64,000 nt of DNA from Mameliella sp. CS4 (lineage in GTDB: Bacteria > Pseudomonadota > Alphaproteobacteria > Rhodobacterales > Rhodobacteraceae). Below are positions 49,991 through 58,749 of the stretch, in pieces. Each line of letters starts with the position of its first letter. Within the stretch, counting starts at the first letter, position 1. A model generated the notes under the pieces. The model saw only the letters and a program-made list of their open reading frames with translations. It had not been told where the DNA came from and did no database searches. The stretch covers positions 1 through 64,000 of the forward strand of contig NZ_JAHXRQ010000006.1 of the NCBI RefSeq assembly GCF_019392335.1, in the 5' to 3' direction. The position numbers and the translations under genes are program-made.

Positions 49991-52102
49991 TCATGTAGCG
50001 GCCGCGCCGGGCCGACCGGCCAGGCGCGAACTGAAGAAGAGAAGCACAAGCCCCAGCGCCGCCGCCGGACCGGCCAGGGTCAATTGCGGCAGCAGGATCG
50101 CACCGCCCAGTGCAACGCGCAGCAGGCGTTCCAGAGGCGCGAGACGCGACCGGTCGTAGCCCGCCAGCGCGGAGGCGATCAGCCACATCGCCAAGGTGAA
50201 GGCGGCGATGATCCAGAAGAACTCGGCCCATGTGACCGTGGTGATGTCGATCATCGCGCGCGAGCTGACCGGGTCCTCGCCGAACCATTCGAACACCACC
50301 TGCAGTTTATACAGGACCGCGGGGTGATAGACGAAGACAAAGGGGATCAGGAAGCCGGCCAGGGCGATCTTGGCCGCCTCGAACCCGGTCTTGATCGGGT
50401 CGGCCCCGGCGATGGGCGCGGCGGCAAAGGCGGCCAGCGCGACCGGTGGCGTCACCGTCGACATCATGGCGAAGAAGACCACGAACAGGTGCAACGTCAG
50501 CGGCGCGATGCCAACCGTGTCGATGCCAGACGACAGCGCGATCACGATGATGAAATAGGTCGCCCCAGGCGGCAGCCCCATACCAAGCACGATGGCACCA
50601 AAGGCGACCACGATCAGGACCAGCGGCAGGGGGCCATTCGCGACCTCGGCCAGCAGTTGCGACAGCCGCCCGGAAAAGCCCGAGGTCTGGATCAGTCCGA
50701 CGATCAGCCCGATGGCGGTCACGATCACCACGATCGACCCAGCCATGCGGCCCGCATCGACAAAGGCGTGCCAGATGCGGCTTGCGGACCGGAACTCGCG
50801 GAACAGCACGGCCGCAGAAACCACAGCGACCACCAGCCCGTAGAACCCGGCCTTGGGCACCGAGGGCTGCGCAAAAAGGAAGTAGGACAGCGTGCCCAGC
50901 GGCAGCACGAAGACAAGGCATTGCACCCATTCCTTGCCCGTCAGTTTCGGCCGGGCCGAGGCGGGCAGCGCGCCGACGCCCTGCTTGCGGGCCTCGAAGT
51001 AGACCGCAAGGAAGGTGCCCAGGTAATAGAAGGCCGCCGGCAGGATCGCGGCGACCACGATATAGCGGTACTCCAGCCCGATCTGCCCGGCGACGAAAAA
51101 GGCGACAACCCCCATGACCGGCGGCATGATCTGCCCGCCGGTCGAGGCGGCGGCCTCGACCGCGCCGGCGAAGGCGGGCTTGAACCCGGCCTTGCGGATC
51201 ACCGGGATTGTCATCACGCCGGTGGACACCACGTTGGAAATCGCCGCACCGCTGAGTGTGCCGAACAGCGCCGACGAGGCGACAGAGGCATGGGCCGCGC
51301 CCCCGACAAGACCGCCGGTCAGCCGGTTGGCGATCTTCATCAGCAGGTCGCCCGCCCCCGAGGCCATAAGCACGGCGCCAAAGACGATAAAGATCAGCAC
51401 GTTGCCTGTCACCACCTGGATCGGCTGGCCGAACATGCCCCCCGTCTGAGCCCAGAACTGCAGCACCATCTGGCGCAGATTCTGCGCCATCGTCGATTCC
51501 GACCCGGCCAGGATGCCGGTCCATTCGGGCAGCCAGCCCCTGACAAAGAAATAGATCACCCAGAACAGGCAGAAGGCGACGATGAAACCGCCGAACAGCC
51601 GCCATGTCAGGTAAAGCGTGATCGCCGTGGCCAGCGGGAACATGACATAGTCGATGGGCCGTGCCGCAGGCAGCGCGCCCGCGTCCGAGGCAAAGATTGC
51701 AATGATCCAGCTGGTGAAGGCGACGATCGCCAATAGCGTCAGCCCCCAGTTGAACATCCGCTGACCCGGCTTGCGGTGCAGCGTCAGCAGGGTGATGGTA
51801 AAGCTCATCACGATGGGCAGGCCGATGATCAGACCCGTCGGCAGCAGGACCGACTGTTCAAAGCTGCGATAGGCGGCCCCCAGCCAGTGTTCGCGCAGGA
51901 ACACCCGCTGGTCGCGGCGGCTCATCTCGTCGAAGGCCGGAGTTGTCGTCTCGATGACCCAGCGCACGAATTCGCTGATCGGGCCGGACGCGGAATAGAG
52001 AACGATGACCAGTGCAAAGGCCACGGCGATCACGTCGGCCAGGTGCTTGTCGAACAGGGCGCCCCCTCTCGGCGGCGCGGACGTGTCAACTTCAGACGTC
52101 AT
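49991..52102 (-). CDS. Fused TRAP transporter permease (DctQM type)
   Basis: A 703-residue membrane protein in which the small four-helix and large 12-helix subunits are fused, the usual form for TAXI systems. The large subunit landmarks include VSSALFGTLSGAAISNVVSTGVMTIPVIRKAG, STGGQIMPPVMGVVAFFVAG, LGMGLPPGATYFIIVIA and AFFAMMSTVTPPVALAAFAAAPIAG. It couples uptake to the Na+ or H+ gradient. The start overlaps the sulfatase stop by 11 bases, so sulfatase and transporter are translationally coupled. Confidence 0.93.
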   Translation of the reverse strand: MTSEVDTSAPPRGGALFDKHLADVIAVAFALVIVLYSASGPISEFVRWVIETTTPAFDEMSRRDQRVFLREHWLGAAYRSFEQSVLLPTGLIIGLPIVMSFTITLLTLHRKPGQRMFNWGLTLLAIVAFTSWIIAIFASDAGALPAARPIDYVMFPLATAITLYLTWRLFGGFIVAFCLFWVIYFFVRGWLPEWTGILAGSESTMAQNLRQMVLQFWAQTGGMFGQPIQVVTGNVLIFIVFGAVLMASGAGDLLMKIANRLTGGLVGGAAHASVASSALFGTLSGAAISNVVSTGVMTIPVIRKAGFKPAFAGAVEAAASTGGQIMPPVMGVVAFFVAGQIGLEYRYIVVAAILPAAFYYLGTFLAVYFEARKQGVGALPASARPKLTGKEWVQCLVFVLPLGTLSYFLFAQPSVPKAGFYGLVVAVVSAAVLFREFRSASRIWHAFVDAGRMAGSIVVIVTAIGLIVGLIQTSGFSGRLSQLLAEVANGPLPLVLIVVAFGAIVLGMGLPPGATYFIIVIALSSGIDTVGIAPLTLHLFVVFFAMMSTVTPPVALAAFAAAPIAGADPIKTGFEAAKIALAGFLIPFVFVYHPAVLYKLQVVFEWFGEDPVSSRAMIDITTVTWAEFFWIIAAFTLAMWLIASALAGYDRSRLAPLERLLRVALGGAILLPQLTLAGPAAALGLVLLFFSSRLAGRPGAAAT

Positions 52103-53765
52103 GGCTCTCCTCCTTCGCCATAGGTGACTTTGCGTGGACCTGGCGGGCGGGGCCGCGGTATTTCTCTGTCAGCTCCGGCGGCACCTCGCTGCCATCGGCC
52201 AGAAAAGGCAGGATACCCCGCCGCATGGACCGGCCGCGCGCCGCGCGCACGTCGTCATCCGACATGGTGACGCGCTGCGCCATGCGGCGGCCCCATTGAC
52301 CAAGGTAGTCGTACAGTCGGTCGACCTGCGCCTGGTGCGCGGGGTCATCGCCCAGGTCGGTGAACTCGTTCGGGTCACTTTCCAGGTCGAACAGCATGGG
52401 TCTGAAACCGCCCTCGAAGTGGATCAGTTTCCAGCGCCCGTCAAAGACCATCATCATACGCGCATCGCGGGGCTGGACACCCAGCGCCTCGGCCCGTGGC
52501 GTGACGGAATAGTCGTATTCGCTGATGACAAACGCGCGCCAGTCCCCGGGTGTCTCGCCGCGCAGCCAGGGCATCAGCGACCGGCCCTCGATGATGTGGT
52601 CCGGCACCGCACCGCCCGCCGCCTCGACGAATGTCGCGGCCAGGTCGATGCCCTCGACCAGCGCATCGCAGGTCGTGCCGCGGGTTGCGTCCGCCTCGGC
52701 GCGCGGATCGCAGATGATCATCGGGATCTTGACCGAGGCCTCGTGGAAGAAGTCCTTTTCCCCCAACCAGTGATCGCCCAGGTAATCGCCGTGGTCCGAG
52801 GTCAGGACGATCATCGTGTCGTCCAACTGGCCCGTCGCCTCCAGGTGGTCCAGCAGGCGGCCCAGCTGGTCGTCGCATTGCTTGATCAACCCCATGTAGG
52901 CCGGGATCACCTTTTCGCGCACCTCGTCGCGCTGGAACGCCTGCGCCACGCGGGCGTCGTGATAGGCGCCCAGCACCGGGTGCGGATCGTCCAGCTCGAC
53001 CGGGTGGCGCAGCGGCGGCTGCACCTGGTTGTGGCCATACATGTCGTGATAGGGCGCGGGCACGATGTAGGGCCAGTGCGGCTTGATAAAGCTCACATGC
53101 GCACACCACGGGCCCTTTGCCTGGTCGACAAAGCGGATCGTCTCGGAGGTCAGCCAGGGCGTCTCGCTGTCCTCTTCGCGGATATTGGCGGGCTTGTCGG
53201 CGTTCATGAACATCCAGCCGCTGGCGATCTGACCATCGTCGACCCCCGCATTCGCGTAATCCGCCCAGGGGTTGTCGCCGTCGTAGCCCCGCGCCTTCAG
53301 GTATTCGTTGTAGGGAGAGCGTTTCTGGTCATAGTCCCCGTCCGGTCCCGTTCCCCAAAGCCCGTCATCCCGCGCCCAGGCGTCGAAGCCGCAATCCGCC
53401 TGCCGCGCGCCGATCAGGCTGTCGGGCGCAAGGCCCAGCCGCTCCATGCCCTTGGCATCCGCCTTCATGTGGGTCTTGCCCAAAAGCCAGCAGTCCATGC
53501 CCAGCGCCCGCAGGTGATCGCCCAGCGTCACCTCGCCCACGCGCAGGGGAAACCCGTTCCACTGCGCCCCGTGGGACGAGACATAGCGCCCGGTATAAAA
53601 GCTCATCCGCGAGGCGCCGCAGATCGGCGATTGCACGTAGGCATTGGTGAACCGCACGCCACGCGCCGCGACGCGGTCAAAGTTGGGCGTATGCAGATAC
53701 GGATGCCCGGCGCAGCTCAGATAATCAAAGCGCAGCTGGTCATACATGATGAACAGGATATTCAT
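52092..53765 (-). CDS. Sulfatase/phosphonate monoester hydrolase family protein
   Basis: A 557-residue alkaline phosphatase-superfamily enzyme, similar to phosphonate monoester hydrolases and type I sulfatases. It opens NILFIMYDQLRFD with Asp9-Gln10. The modification site reads Cys49-Gly-Ala-Ser-Arg53, so it is CxAxR rather than the usual CxPxR; Cys would be oxidised to formylglycine. TSDHGDYLGDH carries the later metal ligands. The Ala form is known in some sulfatases. It has no signal peptide, so it acts in the cytoplasm on imported substrate, consistent with the coupled TRAP genes. ATG 53765 is chosen for the family start. Confidence 0.85.
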   Translation of the reverse strand: MNILFIMYDQLRFDYLSCAGHPYLHTPNFDRVAARGVRFTNAYVQSPICGASRMSFYTGRYVSSHGAQWNGFPLRVGEVTLGDHLRALGMDCWLLGKTHMKADAKGMERLGLAPDSLIGARQADCGFDAWARDDGLWGTGPDGDYDQKRSPYNEYLKARGYDGDNPWADYANAGVDDGQIASGWMFMNADKPANIREEDSETPWLTSETIRFVDQAKGPWCAHVSFIKPHWPYIVPAPYHDMYGHNQVQPPLRHPVELDDPHPVLGAYHDARVAQAFQRDEVREKVIPAYMGLIKQCDDQLGRLLDHLEATGQLDDTMIVLTSDHGDYLGDHWLGEKDFFHEASVKIPMIICDPRAEADATRGTTCDALVEGIDLAATFVEAAGGAVPDHIIEGRSLMPWLRGETPGDWRAFVISEYDYSVTPRAEALGVQPRDARMMMVFDGRWKLIHFEGGFRPMLFDLESDPNEFTDLGDDPAHQAQVDRLYDYLGQWGRRMAQRVTMSDDDVRAARGRSMRRGILPFLADGSEVPPELTEKYRGPARQVHAKSPMAKEESHDV

Positions 53766-53862
53766 CGTGCCCTCTCCTCCCTTGCCGGGGACAAAGGCAC
53801 ACCCCGGACAAAGGTTTTCTACCGGGGCCGGACCGTGCCAGGGAGAGCCTGAATGTTGATGG

Positions 53863-54783
53863 CTATAACTTTTCGGCATCCCCGGGGCCGAAGAGATTGG
53901 CCGACACCTGCTGAACGCAATCGCTGAAATACTGCTGCGCCGGTGTCGGGGGGCGTTCGGACGAGGTGATGATCGCGATCCGCGCCGAGATCAGCGGCGG
54001 GTCAAGATCCAGCGCCCTAATGCGCCAGCGCGCGGCCGTCTGTTCCAGGACGCGGCCCGGGTAGGTACACAGGTAATCGCTATCCTCGATCAACGACAGC
54101 ACGCTGAAAATCGAATCCGAGGTTATCTTGGGGTCCGGCGGCTCCAGCCCCAGCTTGGTGAAATGGCGCCGAAGGTAGGGCAACCGGGCGCGCGTCCCGA
54201 TCATCAGCCAGTCCCCCTTGGCCAGTTCCGACAGCCGTGTTTCCCCCAGCCAGCGCGAATTGTGCCCGGTGATCACCGCGATCGGCGTCTCGACCAGGAA
54301 GGTCGTGCTCAGCCCCGCCACGTCCGCCGCCTGCGGTTCGGGGCCGATCACCAGGTCGACCTCACCGTCGCGCACGGGGCCGAAGGCGATCGGTTCGTGC
54401 CCGCCGCTGATCTGGACGTGCACGTTGGGAAAGCGCCGCTTGAACCGTTTCAACGTCCCGCTGATCAACCGCGCCGCCGCCAGCGGCGAGACGGTCACGT
54501 TCAGCCGCCCGGTGCCCAGCCCCCGCCGCTGGTCCACCTCTTCCTGCATCTTGCGCAGTTCCGACTGGATCACCCGCGCCCGGCGCAGGATCGGCTTGCC
54601 GTCCTCGGTCACGACCACCCCGCTGGGTGCCCGCTTGAAGATCGCGGCGCCCAGTTCCGCCTCGGCCTGGCGCAGCGCCTTGGTCACCGCGGGCTGGGTC
54701 TTGCCCAGCAACTTGGACGCGGCGCGGATGCTGCCCGCGCGCTCGACCGCCAGCAGCATCTCGATATGCTGGATCTTGATCAT
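53863..54783 (-). CDS. LysR-family regulator of the sulfatase/TRAP operon
   Basis: A 306-residue LysR regulator. The helix-turn-helix is IEMLLAVERAGSIRAASKLLGKTQPAVTKALRQAE, followed by a two-lobe effector domain with VTVSPLAAARLISGTLKRFKRRFPNVHVQI. ATG 54783 is in the normal position before IKIQHIEMLLAVE; the longer frame adds 27 residues. The gene ends 98 bases before the sulfatase start in the same direction, and its promoter region (54784-54905) is shared with the divergent SulP gene, so it may control both. Confidence 0.88.
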   Translation of the reverse strand: MIKIQHIEMLLAVERAGSIRAASKLLGKTQPAVTKALRQAEAELGAAIFKRAPSGVVVTEDGKPILRRARVIQSELRKMQEEVDQRRGLGTGRLNVTVSPLAAARLISGTLKRFKRRFPNVHVQISGGHEPIAFGPVRDGEVDLVIGPEPQAADVAGLSTTFLVETPIAVITGHNSRWLGETRLSELAKGDWLMIGTRARLPYLRRHFTKLGLEPPDPKITSDSIFSVLSLIEDSDYLCTYPGRVLEQTAARWRIRALDLDPPLISARIAIITSSERPPTPAQQYFSDCVQQVSANLFGPGDAEKL

Positions 54784-54905
54784 GCGGGCCTCCTCCCAAA
54801 GCACCCAAAACCTATTCCCAAAACTTATACCCTGAAATTTTCGATCACTAGTCCGCAGTACCATTTCCCGCTAGCCGCCTCGCAGGACGGACAGGAGGGG
54901 CCGGC

Positions 54906-56678
54906 ATGAAAGCGGCGACGGGACGGGCCATCACGACGGCATTCACCGCGTTGCGCCCCGACTGGACAGCGCGGATCACCCCCGCGACCCTGCGCGCCGA
55001 TGCCTTTGCCGGGCTGACGGGGGCGACACTGGCACTGCCGCAGGGGGTGGCCTTTGCGGCCATCGCCGGGCTGCCGCCGGAATACGGCTTTTACACCGCC
55101 ATCGTCACGCCGGTCGTGGCCGCGCTCACCGGGTCCAGCTGGCACGCGGTCTCGGGGCCGACCACCGCCATCTCGGCGCTGGTCTTCGGCGCGCTGGCGG
55201 GCAGCCTGGCACCCGGATCGCCAGAGTTCATCTCGGCTGCCATCACACTGGCGTTGATCGTCGGCGTGATCCAGCTGGCCCTGGGGCTGGCCCGCATGGG
55301 CGTCTTGGTCGATTTCGTTTCGCATTCGGTGATGACCGGCTTTGTCACCGGGGCCGCGATCCTGATCGCCCTCAGCCAGATCGACAAGGCCCTGGGCATC
55401 GAGTTACCCCGCCCCGAGGCGCTGGGCGAATTCGCCCTTGCCCTGGCCGAACACCTGCCGGACACCGACTGGCGCGCGCTGCTGGTGGCGGTCACGGCCC
55501 TTGGCATCGGGCTGGGGGTGCGGAAACTGAACCCGGCGCTGCCCAACTACCTGATCGCGCTCTTTGCCGCCACGCTGCTGGGTGTCCTGCTGGGCGGAGA
55601 GCGCGCGGGCCTTGCCACCATCGGCACGGTCGAGGGCGTCACCCCCGAGTTCGCCCTGCCCGACCTGTCCCTGCAGACCATCCGCGACCACGGGTCCGCG
55701 GCCTTTGCCATCGCGCTTGTCGGCCTGCTCGAGGCGATGTCGGTCGCGCGGGCCATCGCGCTGAAATCCGGCCAGACCATCGACGGCAACCGCGAATTCG
55801 TGGCGCAGGGCCTGTCCAACGTCGCGGGCAGCCTGTTTCGCTGTTACCCCGGCTCCGCCTCTTTCACCCGGTCGGGGGTGAACTATGACAGCGGCGCGCA
55901 GACGCCGCTGTCGTCGATCTTCGCGGCCCTGTTCCTGTTCCTGATCCTGCTGCTGGTGGCGCCCTGGTTCGCCTATGTGCCCATCCCCGCGATGGCGGGC
56001 GTGATCCTGCTGGTCGCCATCCGGCTGGTGAACCTGGCCGAGATCCGCCACATCCTGAGCACCTCGCCCGAAGAAACCGCCATCGCCGCCGTCACCTTCG
56101 GCGCGGCGCTGCTCATCGACCTCGAATTCGCGATCTACGCCGGGGTTCTGCTGTCGCTGGCGCTGTTCCTGAAAAAGACCTCCCGGCCCTTTGTCGGAAT
56201 CGGCGCCCCCGATCCCGACACCCCCACCCGCATGTTCAAGAACGCCGCCGAAAGCAACCTGGCGGAATGCCCGCAACTGCTGATCTCCCGGCTCGACGGG
56301 CCGCTCTACTTCGGCTCGGTCGAACATGTCCGCCGCGCCTTTCGCCGGTTCGAGATCGACCGCCCGGGGCAAAAGCACATGATCTTCATCGTCAAGGGCG
56401 TCGGAGAGATCGACATGCCCGGCGCCGACCTGCTGATCGAGGAGGCCGCCCGCCGCCACCGCTACGGCGGCTCGTTCCACCTGCAGACAAAGACCCCGCG
56501 CACGATCTCGAAACTGGCGCGCTTCAAGGTGATGAAGGCACTGACCCGCGAACGCATCCACCTGTCCAAGCGCGACGCCATCGCCGAGGTCTTTCCGCTG
56601 CTCGACCGCCAGGTCTGCGCCAACTGCCCGGTCCGGATCTTTGCGGAATGCCCGCGCGCGGGGGAGGTCGCGGAATAG
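54906..56678 (+). CDS. SulP-family inorganic anion transporter with STAS domain
   Basis: A 590-residue SLC26/SulP permease. Residues 25-420 hold about 12-14 membrane segments. The SulP signature is around LRADAFAGLTGATLALPQGVAFAAIAGLPPEYGFYTAI, with GSLFRCYPGSASFTRSGVN in the core. Residues 440-560 form a cytoplasmic STAS domain. The C-terminus has three Cys in CANCPVRIFAEC, an unusual tail that may bind metal or form disulfides. Substrates could be sulfate, bicarbonate or an organic anion. Since the divergent operon encodes a sulfatase, sulfate handling is a reasonable idea but untested. Confidence 0.88.
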   Translation: MKAATGRAITTAFTALRPDWTARITPATLRADAFAGLTGATLALPQGVAFAAIAGLPPEYGFYTAIVTPVVAALTGSSWHAVSGPTTAISALVFGALAGSLAPGSPEFISAAITLALIVGVIQLALGLARMGVLVDFVSHSVMTGFVTGAAILIALSQIDKALGIELPRPEALGEFALALAEHLPDTDWRALLVAVTALGIGLGVRKLNPALPNYLIALFAATLLGVLLGGERAGLATIGTVEGVTPEFALPDLSLQTIRDHGSAAFAIALVGLLEAMSVARAIALKSGQTIDGNREFVAQGLSNVAGSLFRCYPGSASFTRSGVNYDSGAQTPLSSIFAALFLFLILLLVAPWFAYVPIPAMAGVILLVAIRLVNLAEIRHILSTSPEETAIAAVTFGAALLIDLEFAIYAGVLLSLALFLKKTSRPFVGIGAPDPDTPTRMFKNAAESNLAECPQLLISRLDGPLYFGSVEHVRRAFRRFEIDRPGQKHMIFIVKGVGEIDMPGADLLIEEAARRHRYGGSFHLQTKTPRTISKLARFKVMKALTRERIHLSKRDAIAEVFPLLDRQVCANCPVRIFAECPRAGEVAE

Positions 56679-56711
56679 CCGGGCGATGGGCTTTTCCATG
56701 CCGGCACGATC

Positions 56712-56739
56712 TTGACCCCCCGCGCATGATCGCATACCA
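56712..56739 (+). promoter_or_regulatory. Likely promoter of tRNA-Gly
   Basis: A -35-like TTGACC at 56712-56717 and a -10-like ATACCA at 56734-56739 with a 16-base spacer, ending 13 bases before the tRNA 5' end. It suits a strong stable-RNA promoter. No GC discriminator was tested. Confidence 0.4.
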
Positions 56740-56752
56740 AGGCCCCCGCCGA

Positions 56753-56826
56753 GCGGGCGTTGTGTAATGGTAAGACCCTTGCCTTCCAAGCAAGAGATAC
56801 GGGTTCGATTCCCGTCGCCCGCTCCA
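56753..56826 (+). tRNA. tRNA-Gly (anticodon TCC)
   Basis: A 74-base tRNA with CCA encoded. The acceptor stem GCGGGCG (56753-56759) pairs with CGCCCGC (56816-56822). The anticodon stem CTTGC/GCAAG surrounds the loop CTTCCAA, giving anticodon TCC. The T-arm has GGTTCGATTCC. Discriminator T and CCA end at 56826. Reads GGA (and other Gly) codons. Lies alone between the SulP and ABC genes. Confidence 0.95.
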
Positions 56827-56924
56827 ATCCTTCCCCTTTCGCACCCCGCCCCGCGTCAAGACGGCGCTTGACGCGCGCGCCTCGCATGGCAAAACGCCCC
56901 CTGCGCGACACGGAAGGAGACCTC

Positions 56925-58724
56925 ATGGCGGCCAAGACCAAGCCGGGCACCGGCGAGCAGGAGCGCGAGAAGTCTCGCAAGCTGGGGTCTCTTCGTGCGC
57001 TATGGCCCTTCATGCGGCCCTACCGGGTGCTGATGATGGCCGCGCTGGCGGCGCTGGCCGCCACCGCGACGATCTCTCTGATCCTGCCTCTGGCCGTGCG
57101 CCGCGTGGTGGACAATTTCAACACAGAGGACGGCGCCCTGCTGGACAAGTATTTCGGCGCGGCGCTGGGGATCGCGGCGCTGCTGGCCGTTGGCACGGCG
57201 CTGCGCTACGCGCTGGTCACGCGGCTGGGCGAACGTGTGGTCGCCGACATCCGCAAGGCGGTCTTCGACAAGGTCATCGGCCTTTCACCCGCCTTTTACG
57301 AAAAGATCATGACCGGCGAGGTGCTCAGCCGGATCACCACCGACACCACGCTGATCCTCTCTGTCATCGGCTCGTCGATCTCCATCGCCCTGCGCAACAC
57401 GCTGCTGTTCCTTGGCGGTCTGGTCTTGATGCTGTTCACCTCGGCCAAGCTGACCGGCCTTGTCCTGCTGATCGTGCCGGTGATCGTGGTGCCGATCCTC
57501 GTGCTGGGCCGCCGCGTGCGCAAACTCAGCCGCGAAAACCAGGACTGGATCGCCGCCTCCTCCGGCAATGCCTCGGAATCGCTGAGCGCGGTGCAGACGG
57601 TGCAGGCCTACACCCACGAGGCCCAGTCGCGCGGCGCTTTCGCCGACGTGACCGAGAAAAGCTTTGACGCCGCGCGCAAACGCATCACCACCCGCGCGGC
57701 CATGACGATGATCGTGATCTTCCTCGTCTTCACCGGCATCGTCGGCGTGCTCTGGATAGGCGCCTGGGACGTGCGCGCCGGGGGCATGAGCGCGGGCACG
57801 CTGATACAGTTCGTGATCTACTCGGTTATGGTGGCCGGGGCCGTGGGCGCCTTGTCAGAGGTCTTTGGCGAGTTGCAGCGCGCCGCCGGTGCCACCGAAC
57901 GGCTGGTCGACCTGCTGCAGGCAGAGGACACGGTCAGCGATCCGGTCACGCCCCTGCCCGCGCCCGATCCCGCGCGCGGAGAGATCACCTTTGACAACGT
58001 CAGTTTCTCCTATCCCGCGCGCCCCGGTGTCTCGGCGCTGGACGCGGTGGACCTGACCATCGCGCCGGGCGAAACCGTGGCGCTGGTCGGCCCCTCGGGC
58101 GCCGGCAAGACGACGATCATCCAGTTGCTGCAACGGTTCTACGACCCGGCAGAGGGCCGCATCCTGCTGGACGGCGTGGCCCTGACCGACATGGCCCGGC
58201 ACGATTTCCGCCGCCAGTTGGCGCTGGTGCCGCAGGACCCGGTGATCTTTGCCGCCTCGGCCCGTGACAACATCCGCTTTGGCCGCCCCGGGGCCAGCAA
58301 CGTCGAGGTCGAGGCCGCCGCCCGCGCCGCTGCGGCGCATGACTTTCTCGCCGCCCTGCCGGACGGCTATGACACCTGGCTGGGCGAACGCGGCGTGATG
58401 CTCTCCGGCGGCCAGAAACAGCGCGTCGCCATCGCCCGCGCCATCCTGCGCGACGCGCCGGTGCTGCTGCTGGACGAGGCGACCAGCGCGCTGGATGCGG
58501 AAAGCGAACGCGCCGTGCAGCAGGCCGTCGACCTGCTGGCCGAGGGGCGCACGACAATCATCGTCGCGCACCGCCTGGCCACGGTGAAAAAGGCCGACCG
58601 CATCGTCGTCATGGACGAGGGCCGCGTGGTCGCCACCGGCACCCATGATGCGCTGGTCTCCGAGGGCGGGCTTTACGCACGCCTCGCGCGGCTGCAGTTC
58701 ACCGACGGCGTGGCGGCGGAATAA
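56925..58724 (+). CDS. ABC exporter (permease fused to ATPase, MsbA-like)
   Basis: A 599-residue half-transporter. Six membrane helices occupy residues 25-310. The ATPase domain follows, with Walker A GPSGAGKT, Q-loop VPQDPV, signature LSGGQKQR, Walker B VLLLDEATS and the H-loop IIVAHRL. It works as a homodimer. The substrate could be a lipid, peptide or drug. I choose ATG 56925, which has GGAAGGAG eight bases upstream, over ATG 56886, which is in frame but without such a site. A REP-like repeat follows the stop by three bases. Confidence 0.92.
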   Translation: MAAKTKPGTGEQEREKSRKLGSLRALWPFMRPYRVLMMAALAALAATATISLILPLAVRRVVDNFNTEDGALLDKYFGAALGIAALLAVGTALRYALVTRLGERVVADIRKAVFDKVIGLSPAFYEKIMTGEVLSRITTDTTLILSVIGSSISIALRNTLLFLGGLVLMLFTSAKLTGLVLLIVPVIVVPILVLGRRVRKLSRENQDWIAASSGNASESLSAVQTVQAYTHEAQSRGAFADVTEKSFDAARKRITTRAAMTMIVIFLVFTGIVGVLWIGAWDVRAGGMSAGTLIQFVIYSVMVAGAVGALSEVFGELQRAAGATERLVDLLQAEDTVSDPVTPLPAPDPARGEITFDNVSFSYPARPGVSALDAVDLTIAPGETVALVGPSGAGKTTIIQLLQRFYDPAEGRILLDGVALTDMARHDFRRQLALVPQDPVIFAASARDNIRFGRPGASNVEVEAAARAAAAHDFLAALPDGYDTWLGERGVMLSGGQKQRVAIARAILRDAPVLLLDEATSALDAESERAVQQAVDLLAEGRTTIIVAHRLATVKKADRIVVMDEGRVVATGTHDALVSEGGLYARLARLQFTDGVAAE

Positions 58725-58727
58725 CCT

Positions 58728-58749
58728 GTAGGGCGGGGTTTACCCCGCC
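58728..58749. repeat. Short GC-rich palindromic repeat, copy 2
   Basis: Matches the 22-base element at 133-154 in 21 positions. It begins three bases after the ABC transporter stop. Its right half contains the TAA stop of the opposite-strand LysR gene (58740-58742), so the repeat supplies the end of that gene. Confidence 0.6.

Noticed and set aside
49940..51736. 598-codon plus-strand frame across the TRAP permease gene
   Set aside because: It is a low-complexity Arg/Gln/His/Asp-rich shadow of a conserved membrane protein.
56760..56924. Start of the ABC exporter inside the tRNA gene
   Set aside because: The frame is open through the tRNA by chance; ATG 56925 has a strong ribosome site.
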